DNA of 64,000 nt, taken from the NCBI GenBank assembly GCA_016748015.1, contig JAAOMT010000479.1, forward strand, positions 660,888 to 724,887, written 5' to 3'. This stretch comes from Geosiphon pyriformis. Its lineage: Eukaryota; Glomeromycota; Glomeromycetes; Archaeosporales; Geosiphonaceae. A program made the translations under genes and the position numbers. Shown here piece after piece: positions 12,211 to 22,610 of this stretch (position 1 is its first letter; each line of letters starts with the position of its first letter). The notes below the pieces were generated by a model. It saw nothing but the letters and a program-made list of their open reading frames with translations. It was not told where the DNA came from and did no database searches.

Positions 12211-12846
12211 CCAGCCATCTTCTAATGACTAATGGAAATTGTCTATACCAGATTACTATAAAAGTTAATAGTAGTCTATTTGGATAATACCAATATGTTT
12301 TTCAAAACATTTGATAACTATTTTCACTATTTGCAACAAGTATTTGAAAGATTAAGAGAACTAAACTAAAGTTGAATGCTACAAAGTGTTTTTTTGACAA
12401 AACAGAACTGAAATTCTTGGAACATGTGAACAAAAATGACATTAAAACAGATTCAAATAAGATTAAAATTGTTAAGAACTTTTTAATACCAACAAATCTT
12501 ATAAAATTAAGAGTATTCTTAGAATTCACTAGATACTATTGCTGCTTTATTCAAAACTTCTTCAAACTGGCTCAACTATTTCACCAGCTCCAAGCAAAAA
12601 ATGTAAAATATAAATAGACTGAGATTTAACAAAAAGCTTTTGACATCTTGAAAAAAAAGCTTATTTAAGCACTAGTACTAATTTACTTAGATTATAGTAA
12701 ACTATTTATTATTACTACTGATGTATTTGGTTAAGTCTTAAGAGCAATATTGTTACAAAGAAAACCAGATAAAAGAGAATATTCAATAGCATATGCCAGC
12801 CAAAACTTAAGCCCAGCTGAAAAAAATTATGAAACTTTAGCACTAG
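12211..12846 (+). pseudogene. G2 RT 3' part and RNase H start
   Basis: Continues the RT after the solo LTR: LMEIVYTRLL-like text, then VVYLDNTNM near 12262-12290. The YLDD box is YLDN, so catalysis is lost. The open stretch 12372-12617 reads the RT thumb (KCFFDKTELKFLEHV, LIKLRVFLEFTRYY). RNase H starts near 12620 (ITTDVFG, SQNLSPAEKNYETL) and is cut at about 12846 by the junction to the G1 3' LTR. Confidence 0.75.
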
Positions 12847-13318
12847 AATATTTAATTACATTAGACCAATAGCTCTTAATTACAACTATTAACAAGATAA
12901 TAATTTCTTAATTTTCTTTTAAATTTTTTTTTATTTTTTTTATTTTTTTATTTTTTTTGTTTGTTTTATTAATTTATTAACAGATTAAAGAGATTAAGCA
13001 TTGAGTATTTTAATATTAAGAATAGCTTAATAAAAAACCCAAAAATAAGAGTATAGAACTCAAAAATTAAGAATAGCTTATTAAAAAAACACAACTGCCA
13101 AAATAAACCAGCCACTACACTGAAGAAAAAAATTGATAGAATAATTATTCCAGAAGACTATTGAAACAACCATTGAATCTTTGTCTATTATACAAAAAAC
13201 TCAACCCAAAACCTTCAGATTATTAAAACCTTTAGATATTACTAACACTACCCAGCTATTGAGTACCAAGTTATAGGTTTGTTATTTGTACTAACACTCC
13301 AAATAATTATTTTTAATA
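12847..13318 (+). repeat. G1 3' LTR remnant
   Basis: 472 bp that align co-linearly with 2519-2989 of the G1 5' LTR and end TTTAATA (mutated GTAACA). The first ~492 bp of the LTR are missing. The left junction shares AATA(C/T)TTAA-like microhomology between G2 RNase H and the LTR, pointing to a deletion breakpoint. Confidence 0.8.
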
Positions 13319-14984
13319 ATATTAGCATAGAAGAATTGGTTCAGATCATAAAGAAACTGCCAGATAACAAAGCTGCTGGTTTGTCTGACATTGTGAATAA
13401 GCTGTAAAAGCATTGTGGTTTTGAAGTTATGAATTGTCTTCTAGTTTTGCTGAATGTTTATTTGGTTGCTAGAACAGTTTCCATCTTGTAAAAAAGAGCA
13501 TGAGTCTCCATGATTCTCAAACCATATGATTGGAATGGAGTTTTAACTAATACAAAGCTAATTGTACTAATTAAGACTGCCAGAAAAATTTTATTTAAAA
13601 TTCTTTTAGACCAGATCTTTCTGGTGTGCAGCAAGTTTAATATTCTTTAAGAGATAATTTTTTAGTGTTAAAGAGCATATTAACTCAATTTTCTGTTTTT
13701 GCAATTGGCTCAGTGGTCAAAGATGTTTTAAAAAAAAATAAAAAGCTGTAATTGGTCTTATAAAATATGTAAAAGACTTATAAATCAATGTGTTAATACC
13801 ATTTAAGGAACAGTTTAAGACAAATTAAAATGTGTAACCAGTTTATTGATTTTTTTGGCAGTATATATTAGAACAGAGTTAGCAAAATTATGACTGATTT
13901 TGGCCTCTTAAATAGTTATTACATACATGATAGACTGAATTAAGACAAAGTTTTTTTTCTTTTCCTTTGGTGTATATTTTATGATCTTTTTTTATGCAAA
14001 GTGAAAAGACATGAACATTTGTGTAGTTACTAAATTAATATAAGGTTTGTGACCACAACTGGCAGAATTAAAAACACAAATAAGAAAACATTATTTTTTG
14101 TGGTTGGTGTTTTCATTAATAACATTATCTGAATGGGGAATAGTTAGGCTTCAACTTAGTATATTTTGAATATTGTGAGTAAATTCTTCAAGATCAATAA
14201 TATTTTGATTAATAATAATAAAAATGTGGCTATTCTTATTAACAAAAAAGTTAGGGTTGCTTTTTTGAATATATGTGGATGTCTTATTTTTATTGCCAAA
14301 AATGGTAAATTACACTGTTATTTAAGAATTTTTCTCTCCACTAATGGTCTCTCAAAACTTAGTTTGGCCAAAACTAATTCTGATGTCAGATTTTTTATGA
14401 ATGTTGTTTTAAGAAAAGCTATTTCAGATAAGCAGTTTTGTTACTTGGTTTCTGCTGTTTTATAGCTTATAATCTGTTATTATACTCAATTTAGTTATGT
14501 TTTAGTTAATATTTATTACAAGTAGAATGTTTTGATTAGAAAAAGATTGAAACATAAGACTAGGCTGCTTAGAGATTTTCCCAATAAATCTCTGTACCAT
14601 CTGCTGTTGTACAATTTTAAATCTTTTGAACAATTGTAGGCTGAAGACAAAATGGCTTCTTTTGTGTCTTTTGTGAATTCAGAAGATATTTTTGGCTGGT
14701 TTTTTGATCATCATTTTCTGGATTTGCAGATTTTAGGCTGGGCTTTGGCTAATTCTCTGCAGTATTCTGTTAAGTTAAGAGTTAGTCCTGTAAACAATTT
14801 TCTTGCTGATATAGTTAAAATATTTCTGAACAATTTGCCTCAAGTTTTTTACAGTTTTAATAGGTTCTTGGTATCTGATATCTTGGGTGGAAAGTTGTAT
14901 TATAAAGTGATGAATTCATTAAAGTGTTTTGGCATTGTATTTAAAAACAGACTTGTGAACAAGTATGATGTGTTAATCTCTTAA
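13319..14984 (+). pseudogene. LINE L1 reverse transcriptase, broken
   Basis: RT of a Rhizophagus-type LINE, from IEELVQIIKKLPDNKAAGLS through VSMILKPYDWNGVLTNTK, MCNQFIDFFGSIY, MTDFGLLNSYYIHD and ILNIVSKFFKINNILINN (14166 on). Motif C is FINN at 14112-14123 instead of FIDD: both catalytic Asp codons became Asn. The open stretches 14166-14465 and 14652-14984 carry the thumb and connection region. The endonuclease expected upstream is absent, because the left neighbour is the G1 LTR. Confidence 0.8.
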
Positions 14985-15008
14985 ATAATATTTTAATGCT
15001 GAAAAAAA

Positions 15009-15465
15009 TTGGACCCTAGGGGTTCTGCTTCTGTTTGGTTTGTTATAATGTCAAATTTTATGAAGGAATCAGCTTGTGTTGCTAAAAGTAAAGAGAATGT
15101 CTCTGATTTAGTGTCTTTAAGTGTTTTAGATTTAGTAAATTTTGGGTTGATTAAGAGTTTTTTGCATAAAGTTTGGACATATGTGTTTGATATGTACATT
15201 AATAGCTTACTGAAAAATTTGGGCTTGGTAGAAGTAATAAGTAAAGTGGCTGCCTATTTTTCTAATATGGATATAAGTGTTGATATTAGTATTTCTGGTA
15301 TAATCTCTTCTATAATGATTAAACTGCAAACTGTTGCTTTGGCTTTGGAATGTGTGTTGTTTTTTAATATTGTTGTTTTGCATCTTAACAGTCAGATAAC
15401 TATCAATGTTTGTGCTTATAAACTTAGCTTAACTAAACTGGACTTTTGCAATTATTGTTAAATAG
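15009..15465 (+). pseudogene. LINE L1 RNase H, first part
   Basis: Begins at the family's KKLDPRGSASVWF junction. Contains the RNase H core text VFDMYINSLL, AAYFSNMDISV, IKLQTVALALE and LHLNSQITINVC. The first active-site Asp is Asn-like (MYINS for YTDxS), and the LQT (ELQ) Glu has become Lys. The frame runs to 15461 and is split by G3 after AATAG. The end of the domain is at 25528. Confidence 0.8.
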
Positions 15466-15536
15466 TGTTACTCATAAAAAGGAAAACAGATATAGGAAAA
15501 TAATAGACCAATAAGAGAGTAGTAGTTAGCACATGA

Positions 15537-15656
15537 GCACATTGCTCAGCAATGTAGAGCAATATCAGAAATCATGGCACATGGTTCAGCAATGTGAAGC
15601 AATATTAGAAATCATGGCATATTGCTCAGCAATATAAGCATTGGTTGGGAAATTAT
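15537..15656 (+). repeat. Three 40-bp U3 repeats with ATTGCTCAGCAAT
   Basis: Units start at 15537, 15577 and 15617. Each holds a near-perfect palindrome ATTGCT-N-AGCAAT (exact at 15541-15553 and 15621-15633), and the first two continue with AGCAATAT(C/T)AGAAATCATG. The same repeats are present in the 3' LTR (24771 and 24851 exact), in the solo LTR at 29845 and, on the minus strand, in G4. Position upstream of the TATA box suggests a promoter element; that role is inferred. Confidence 0.75.
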
Positions 15657-15713
15657 AGCACATCATTCAAAAATGTGAGCAATCTCATAGAACCCAAATT
15701 ATGTATATATAGT

Positions 15714-15722
15714 GATAGCATT
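15714..15722 (+). promoter_or_regulatory. Putative TATA box of A-family LTR
   Basis: TATATATAG, conserved at the same LTR offset in the 3' LTR, G1, the 29845 solo LTR and G4. It lies downstream of the U3 repeats, as expected for the U3/R promoter. The transcription start is not visible from sequence. Confidence 0.55.
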
Positions 15723-16299
15723 AAAAGAAGAAAAGAGAGACCTCTCAGTTTAGATTTTATCTAAGCAACCTTCCAATTCACAAATATCAATAAATAATTA
15801 TTTACTATTTCAATTGACTCTCTACTATCAACATGAAGTGTTGATAGTAATTGATACTTAACCATGTTGGAACAATAGCTCTTGATCATGGCTATTGACA
15901 AGATACTAACTTGCAATTGCTTTTGTTTATTTCTTTATCTTCTTTTATTTTCTTTTATTTCTTTTTGTTATTTCTTTGGGGATTTACTAAATTGATTAAA
16001 AATTAAGCACTGAAATACAGATGTCATAGGGACTGGTAAAAACCCTGTGAAACAAGAGTAGAACACTCATAGATTTGAAGATAGCTTACCAAAAGAATTA
16101 CCAGCCACCACGCTGAGAAAAAAATTTGATGAAACTGCAGTTTTGGGAAGCTACAGATAAAACCATTAATTAAATCTCTGTCTATTATACAAAAGACTTC
16201 ATAAAAAAACCTTTAGATATCAACCCCAGAATACCAACCAAGCACCAAGTTACAGATTTGTTATTTGATTTGAGACCCCAAATAATCATTTGTAATATT

Positions 16300-16309
16300 T
16301 GGTGCTCTC
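16300..16309 (+). other. Primer-binding site
   Basis: TGGTGCTCTC two bases after the LTR. It would pair with a tRNA ending GAGAGCACCA. The identical ten bases occur in element B (46514-46523), with mutated forms in G1 and G2. I cannot name the tRNA from memory. Confidence 0.75.
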
Positions 16310-18560
16310 TGTGAGATATAATCTTACAGAAAACCAGCACCAACAACAATTATCCAAAAGTGGCAGAATCCAAAAACATAGAAGCAAACCATTTAGGATT
16401 TGCCAAATCCTTGTTCTAACAGTACAGCCAACAATTAGGACTAAACAATAACCACTTTCTAGCAGAATCTGCCTTTAATTTCTACATCAATAATAAAATC
16501 ACAGACTTCTTAGGAGGAACAGTTAACATTGAATCTGCAAGAGAAAATTTCTATACAGAATTATTTCAACATACCAGCTTACCAAGAAACTACAGTTTCA
16601 CACCAATCATTAGGGAAATCAATCAAACCATTGAAAGATATACACAACAACAATTCCTAACACTTATGCAGACGAAGGCAAAGGAAGACTGCAAACACCA
16701 GCAGTGACGCCAAAACAAATACAACCACCTACTTGGAAGAAAACCAGAGTTGAATCACCAACAAACCCATCATATCACTATACACTTGGTAGCATCATCA
16801 ATATCTTATCAACAGATGTATCCACATTACACATGACATTAACATTTGGATGACTACCATTTTAAAGTAAACAAAAGAAAGCAGAATTACTAGAAACCTA
16901 TGGCAATTATTTTGAAGGATTTAAATTGCAATTGCCAATACCATCAGAATTCTGATTACTGCCACCTTAACCAAATTTTGGAAATACGAGTCTCTAAGAG
17001 ATAATGAAATCAGAAGAAAAAAAAGAAAAAAAAGAAGAAGAAGAAGAAAAAAAAAAAGAAGAAAAAGAAGAAAAAGAATCTGAAGATCAAAAATTTACTT
17101 ACCAGAACCCAATTACTAGAAACCCGGAAATTGAAACTCTGAAATTTCAAATGCAGCACAATTAGGACAATCAAAACTCCAAAACAATTAATCAGCAAAA
17201 CTTATCTCCAGTAATTATTATTAATCAACTACCAATTAAACTAATTATTGAACTGATTCAACAGCAGCCACTTTAACTGCCCCAACAATTACAACAGTCA
17301 CTTCCACTGCCATAACAACAACTTTAACAACCACCACAACAACAAATTGTAGCACCAATGGCATATGCTCCTATTGCCAAACTCAAAAAATTTACCAGCA
17401 AAGAAGACAATGCCCAAGTGTGGCTAAACGATGTGGAAAAAGCCATCACAGCCAACGAATAGAATGATGCCAGAGCCATGCAGGCCATTCCCTATTTTCT
17501 CTAGGATACCACCAATTTATGGTATCAAAGCTTGGCTAACAAACCCCAGAATTTCAATGCATTTAAGCTTGCATTCCTACAATACTTTAGCAATAATAAT
17601 AGTATTAATCAGCTAGTAAATACTTTTACTACTATCAAACAAGGAGAAAATAAAGCAGTCACTACTTACCTAGGATGCTTCTATAGGAATCTGCACCAAA
17701 TTCAAGCAATCCAGAATGACTATTTTACAGCATCACAAATCTTAAACCAATTTATTAGAAATCTGCACAGTAGCATCCTCCAATGCATACATCCAATACA
17801 TCCAGCAGACTTTCAAGCTACAGTTACCAATGTCAGAAATTTTGAAGCAGCTGAATTCGAAGCTAACTATGTCTAAGCCATAAATCTAGTGATGAATGAA
17901 TCATCTGAATTGGATTCCAAATTGAAACAATTCAGTAATTCTATTAACTAGAAGCTTGAAAGATACTTAGCTGACAATCATGCAATTTATTAGCCACCCC
18001 AACAACGCAATAATTTAGAAATCACAAATTATACACAAAATCAGTCATGTCCTTTATTATCATCCAATCAGCTGTGGCAGCAAGAAACATGTATCTGCCA
18101 CTACTGTGGTAAACAAAAACATTTGAGAATCAATTGTTGGTTAAGAATAGAAAACCAATGATTGAGAGATCAATATCAAAACTCTGATCGCAGGTTTTCA
18201 ACTCCAAGATATCAATTAAATGCAGAAATATATTAACCAAATTACATACCTATAACACAGCCACAAATTTATCAACTGCCAATTTATCAGTCAACAGCAT
18301 CTGTCATTTATTACCCACAGCCCCAACTCATTTATCAGCTATAGCTTCAGGTAATTTATCAGCCCCAACAAATTCAAACACCACTACAGAACTTACTTCA
18401 AAATGGAATTCAAAGGCTGAGACTGATACAACAAAGCTGGAGATTGTTGATGGTGGTTTATCAACTAATCTTCAGTTCCATGGCACAACCATCAAGATCT
18501 TGACAATAGAATTTAGGCACTGAGAACCTCCAAAATAAGAATGCTTAACACTATTTAAGT
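16310..18560 (+). pseudogene. G3 gag, broken
   Basis: Capsid and nucleocapsid precursor. N-terminal domain 16310-16690 (NHLGFAKSLF, AESAFNFYINNKITDFL, NFYTELFQHTSLP). A frameshift near 16690 leads to a linker with a Glu/Lys-only stretch (17011-17080, GAA/AAA repeats). The retrotrans_gag core lies at about 17363-17876 (KLKKFTSKEDNAQVWLNDVEKAI, NLWYQSLANKPQNFNAFKLA…). The CCHC knuckle at 18096-18137 is intact (CHYCGKQKHLRINC). A Gln/Tyr/Pro-rich tail follows. In-frame TAG/TAA codons stand where relatives have Gln or Trp, e.g. ANE*NDA. Confidence 0.85.
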
Positions 18561-19140
18561 CTCCTAATTATCCCAGAAGATGCCTCACCCAACAACCAGA
18601 AACCCAACCAACACAAACCACTTACCAACAATATACTTCCAGCCACCATAACCAATAACAAATTGCTAGACACTATTTTTCTATTTGAATTTGAGGAAAC
18701 CACACCAGTTCTATTATTCAATGGAGCTGTTCTTGACACCAAACTGATTACCACCATGTACATTAATGCAAAGGTTGATGGTTATGCCATTAAACTGATA
18801 CTAGACAGCAGATCAGCTGGCAGCATTATCACAAGACAATTCATGGACCAATTAGGTCACCGAATTAATTGCACTGCCAGCACCAGGATCATAACTGCTG
18901 ATGGAGCAACCAAAACTCCTATTAGTGAGATTGACAACTTCCTCATTGAAGTTAACAGCATAATTGTACTAATCAAGGTACTAGTCATGGAAGCCACCCA
19001 ATACCAAGCACTTATTGGTAACAATTGGCTGTCTAAAGTCAATGTGACACTTGATTGGAGCATGCAAGAGCTTCAACTTAGCCAGAACGGATGACATACA
19101 CGCATATTTGCCATGTGTAGACACTTCAAGCCCACTACCA
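18561..19140 (+). pseudogene. G3 retropepsin-like protease
   Basis: Aspartic protease that would cleave the polyprotein. Open at 18663-19094 (143 aa). Active-site region ILDSRSAGSIIT has catalytic Asp at 18804-18806, but the expected DSG/DTG Gly is Arg (GGA to AGA at 18810). Other family text: YINAKVDGYAIKL, ITADGATKTPI, TQYQALIGNNWL. Loss of the Gly probably inactivates it. The frame continues from gag and ends in a TGA at a Trp/Gln-like position. Confidence 0.85.
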
Positions 19141-20356
19141 CACCACTAGTCCCACTTATCAAATTCGAAGAAGAAGAGAAAAAACCTACCTGAAAAGCCT
19201 ACCAAGTTTTTTGGGCCGACACAGAACACAACGAGCTGCCGCCAATACCTTTGTGGAATGACAACAGCAAATGAAAGCAGAAAGAAGAACTTACTTGAAG
19301 TGCTGACCAAGACTGAAAAACCAACCACAATTCAGAAAAACCGACAGCTTGGGAATGAAATGAGAGGGAAAAAGAAAAAAGAAAAACGAAGGAAGTAAAG
19401 CACTACCAATTGCCATTTACACTTCTTACACATATACACCAACACAACAATCAAGTTATCATTGACCAAAGCTGATATGCATTGATTGCAGCAAGAAATT
19501 GTCATCAATGGGTGTATGCTGTTGTGATGATGAGGAATACCAAATGACATCCAATTTTTACTGCCATGCGTGTATCATAAAATGCTTTGGATAACTAAAA
19601 CAACAAGAAAAATGGGACAATGAACCTTGTTTAGCTTGTGGGGAAACCTTACTTGACAAAAGAATGTGGAATGACATTCCTGAACAAAAAAAAATGTGTG
19701 ACGCTTCGTGCCAATACACAATCTTCATCAGCAACTGGATTAAGAAAGGGACACCAATAGAAGCCGCCTGGAGAAGAACTGTACAGCAATTAGACAGTTG
19801 TTCACACAATAATGATAAGTTATGGAGAATGGCAATAACCAAAATAGAAGAAGCATCACCTGAGGAAATCAGAAAAATCAAAAACAACCCACCAGAACTC
19901 ATAGAACCTAACTGGGACCCAGAACCAGTCATAAATTTTCTAGATTCAGAACAATTCCATGAACACTACCAGGAACTAGTGTTCACAAGAGAAGAGCAAG
20001 AGCAACACTTGGAGCAGTTAAATACTCAATTATGTCAACATTGCTTATTTCTCTGTGACTTTCAATATTGTAATGAGTGTAACCTTATTTACAATCCACC
20101 ACTACGCATGATTTACATGATCCCAGAAGAAGATGAACCAATGAGCAGCTACATATCAGAATTGGAATCAAATTTTAATCCCAATTCAAACTCCAACAAT
20201 GACAACAACGAAAATAATGGCTTTAGCTCCATTCAAAATGGCAATGAAAATATCAATGATTTAGACTTCAATTCAAATCCTAAAATATACATTGCACTTC
20301 CTGATCTCTCTAAGGAACAGGAACTCAAATGGTATAGTAACAATAATGAAAGTATT
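19141..20356 (+). pseudogene. G3 Cys-rich segment between protease and dUTPase
   Basis: Open from 19664 (frame continuing into dUTPase). Upstream part to 19640 has stops but carries CIDCSKK-like and FYCHACIIK motifs. The main segment has CLACGETLL, CDASCQYTIFI, a helical stretch IKKGTPIEAAWRRTVQQLD, then CQHCLFLCDFQYCNECNLIYN (three CxxC-type pairs) and an Asn/Ser/Glu low-complexity linker at 20185-20280. The repeated Cys pairs suggest zinc binding. The same module is in B and G4. I know no named family for it. Confidence 0.7.
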
Positions 20357-20751
20357 ATGCCAGAACATGTACATAATACTAATACAGAGTTTGATCTGAG
20401 ATATTCAGGGAAAAATGCCATCAAATTGGAACCATATTCATGCACATATATTGATCTTAAGATAGCACTGAAAATTCTAGCAACAACAATGGTCCAGTTA
20501 GCATTTAGAAGTAGTCTAGCAAAAAAAGGAATCAACATCAGAAGAAGAATAATTGACGCAGAATACATAGAAATATTATTACTATGCTACAAAATGATTC
20601 AGAAAAAGTATATATTATAAAGCCAAATGAAAAAATAGCACAGGCAATATTCTTACCTCTGGTGAAAATAGCTTAGTTAGTGTCAGTAAAAAACAGAAAG
20701 GAATTAGGAATAACAGCAAGAGGAATACAAGAATTCAGATCCACAGGTAGA
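20357..20751 (+). pseudogene. G3 dUTPase-like domain
   Basis: Trimeric dUTPase-type fold embedded in the pol polyprotein. Motif 1 NTEFDLRY (canonical AGxDLRY, Gly lost), motif 2 RSSLAKKG, motif 3 IRRRIIDAEYIE (GxIDxxYxG, Gly residues lost), motif 4 EKIAQAI, motif 5 EFRSTGR (GFGSTGR). A one-base shift near 20571 breaks the frame between motifs 3 and 4. In an intact copy it would hydrolyse dUTP during reverse transcription. Compare element B, where the motifs are better kept. Confidence 0.8.
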
Positions 20752-22118
20752 ATAAATGTACCAGTTAATATGGCAGAGGAAGAGATTATTGACAAAGGAG
20801 AAATTATCTCAATCTGTCAATCAATCTCTATTCCATCATATAACCAGTATATGTTAGCCATAAAAAAAGAAGTAAAGAATCAAGCTCAGTTGTTTGAAGC
20901 AGAAGCCACCATTTGCAAATTAGGAGAAATTGGATTTACTAATCTTTACATATCAGCCAAAAGCCCCAAAAACATCAAAATTTCCATCTACAACACAACG
21001 GGAAATGTTATTGAAATACCAAAAAGAACCATTATTGAATATTTAACCACTGAAGTTGAGGATCAACCACTAGACCATATTCCAAATTTTTCACAGCTTT
21101 GCAGATATGTGGACATCACATCACAAACCATCTATGGGCAAAGTAAATGTTATCTGCTCCAACCAGAACAATTGGAACAGATAAACATGGGGAATCTAGA
21201 CTCACTTCAACAGATGCAACTAAAGATATTACTCAGCAATTTCAATGACATTTTTGCTAGCAAAAATAAATTTGGTCACACCAACATCATCTAATATCAG
21301 ATTAAGACTGGAGATGCAATGCCAATTAAACAAAAAGCATACAGAGTACCACCAACCAGTCATGAGATCATTTGTCAAGAAATCAATCAAATGCTTAACA
21401 ACAGGCTAATTCAGCCATTAATGAGTCTATGGTCATCACCAGTAGTACTAGTCCAAAAAAAAATGGGAAAATCCACTTTTGTGTAGATTACTGGAAACTG
21501 AATGAAGTAACCAAAAGAGACAGCTACCCAATTTCAAAGATCCAAGAACTATTTAATGCTTTTGAAGAAAATAAATGGTTCTCAATACTAGATTTAGATA
21601 GTGGTTACTGGCAAATAGCCATGGATCCAGCTGACAAAAAGAAAACAGCATTTACCATAAAAGAAAGAAATTTTGAATTTGAAGTCATGCCATTTGGCTT
21701 GATAAATGCTCTAGCAACATTTCAACAGCTCATGGAAATTGTCTATACTGGACTACTGTAGAAATCAGTAGTTGTTTACTTAGATAACATAAATGTGTTC
21801 TCAAAAACATTTGATGATCATCTTTACCATCTTTAACAAGTATTTAAAAGACTCAGACAGGCAGGATTGAAATTAAATACCAACAAATGCTTCTTTGGAA
21901 AAACAGAACTAAAATTCTTAGGACATGTTGTGAGCAAAGATGGCATCAAAACAAATACAGACAAGATTGAAGTTGTTAAGAACTTTCCAGTACCAAACAA
22001 TCTTACAGAATTAAGAGCATTCTTGGGATTTGCAAAGTACTATCACCGCTTTATCAAAGACTTTTCTAAATTGACTCAGCCACTCCACCATTTACAAACC
22101 AAGAATGTAAAGTATGAA
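20752..22118 (+). pseudogene. G3 pre-RT linker and reverse transcriptase
   Basis: Linker 20752-21240 has beta-strand text (NLYISAKSPKNIKISIYN, EIPKRTIIEYL). RT runs from NNF-type NDIFASKNKFGHT (21240) through a frameshift in an A9 run near 21460, HFCVDYWKLNEV, SILDLDSGYWQIAMDPADKKKTAF (motif A Asp kept), VMPFGLINALATFQQLM and VVVYLDNINVFSKTF. Motif C is YLDN at 21777-21788, so the second catalytic Asp is Asn. Thumb: ELKFLGHVVSKDGIKT, LTELRAFLGFAKYYHRFI. Inactive as it stands. Confidence 0.9.
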
Positions 22119-22600
22119 TAGACAGAAGCTCAACAAGAAACATTTGACACACTAAGAAAAAAGCTTATTCAAGCTCCAGTGTTGATGTATCCAGATCACA
22201 CCAAATCATTCATTATCACTACTGATACATCAGGTCAAGTGTTGGGAGCAGTACTATCACAGAAAAGACCAGATGGAAGAAAACATCCAGTAGCTTATAC
22301 CAGTAGAAGTTTAAGTCCAGCTGAAAAGAATTATAGAATACCAGTATTAGAACACTTAGCAATCTATTGGGCAGTCATGAAATAGAAAGAATACTTGAGC
22401 CAAAAGTTTGAAATATATATGGATCACAAAGGATTGAATTCAATTCAGAAGCAAAAATTTGGAGATGACTACCATGTCAGATAGAAAATAAAACTGTCAC
22501 CATTCAATTATACAGTATATTATAAAAAAGAAAAAGACAATGGAAATGCTAATGGTTTGTCACAAATAAGACAAATCTAAAAACACTTCAACCCAAAAAT
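22119..22600 (+). pseudogene. G3 RNase H
   Basis: Follows RT after a TAG that replaces Trp (KYE*TEAQQ; G4 has KYKWTETQQ). Open 22179-22385 with IITTDTSGQVLGAVLSQK (Asp), SRSLSPAEKNY, VLEHLAIYWAV (Glu) and, after another stop, FEIYMDHKGL (Asp). The D-E-D residues are present. Ends near NGLSQIRQI at about 22578. Confidence 0.85.
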
Positions 22601-22610
22601 ATAACAAAAG

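Larger units (their letters stand above)
4368..12846 (+). mobile_element. Gypsy element G2 (family A), nested in G1
   Basis: Inserted into the G1 gag core after ATGC (4364-4367). The uninterrupted version of the same gag sequence is visible in G2 itself near 7670, which confirms the split. Order: LTR, gag, protease, Cys-rich, dUTPase, RT, RNase H start. It is itself interrupted by a solo B-type LTR (5806-6782) and a minus-strand solo A-type LTR (11453-12210). Integrase, ORF3 and the 3' LTR are deleted. Confidence 0.85.
2027..13318 (+). mobile_element. Gypsy element G1 (family A), with nested G2
   Basis: Ty3/gypsy LTR retrotransposon with a 5' LTR at 2027-2989, a gag remnant to 4367, then the G2 insertion. 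Only the last 472 bp of its 3' LTR remain (12847-13318). Both outer ends are flanked by ATAT (2023-2026 and 13319-13322), consistent with a 4-bp target duplication, although ATAT is weak evidence in such AT-rich DNA. Everything of G1 downstream of gag was lost together with the 3' end of G2 in one deletion at about 12846. Confidence 0.75.
15466..16297 (+). repeat. G3 5' LTR
   Basis: TGTTACTCATAAAAA…TTTGTAATA (terminal GTAACA mutated to GTAATA). Features in order: three 40-bp U3 repeats (15537-15656), TATA box (15714-15722), hairpin ACTATCAACA-TGAAG-TGTTGATAGT (15824-15848), T-rich segment and U5. Confidence 0.95.

Noticed and set aside
16360-16362. Conserved GTG as a non-AUG gag start (G3, B).
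   Set aside because: In G2 the same frame is open upstream into the PBS, and G3 has a 2-nt deletion there, so the GTG is not a reliable start.
17010-17198. Minus-strand frame made almost only of Phe.
   Set aside because: It is the complement of the GAA/AAA run in the G3 gag linker. No independent support.
17431-17616. Frame starting MWKKPSQPT in G3 gag.
   Set aside because: Out of frame with the retrotrans_gag core, which is readable across the same bases.
22100-22130. TAG/TAA/TGA at conserved Gln, Trp and Arg positions as a reassigned genetic code.
   Set aside because: The same stop stands for Trp in one place and Gln in another, and sister copies keep TGG, CAG or CGA. Mutation explains it better.
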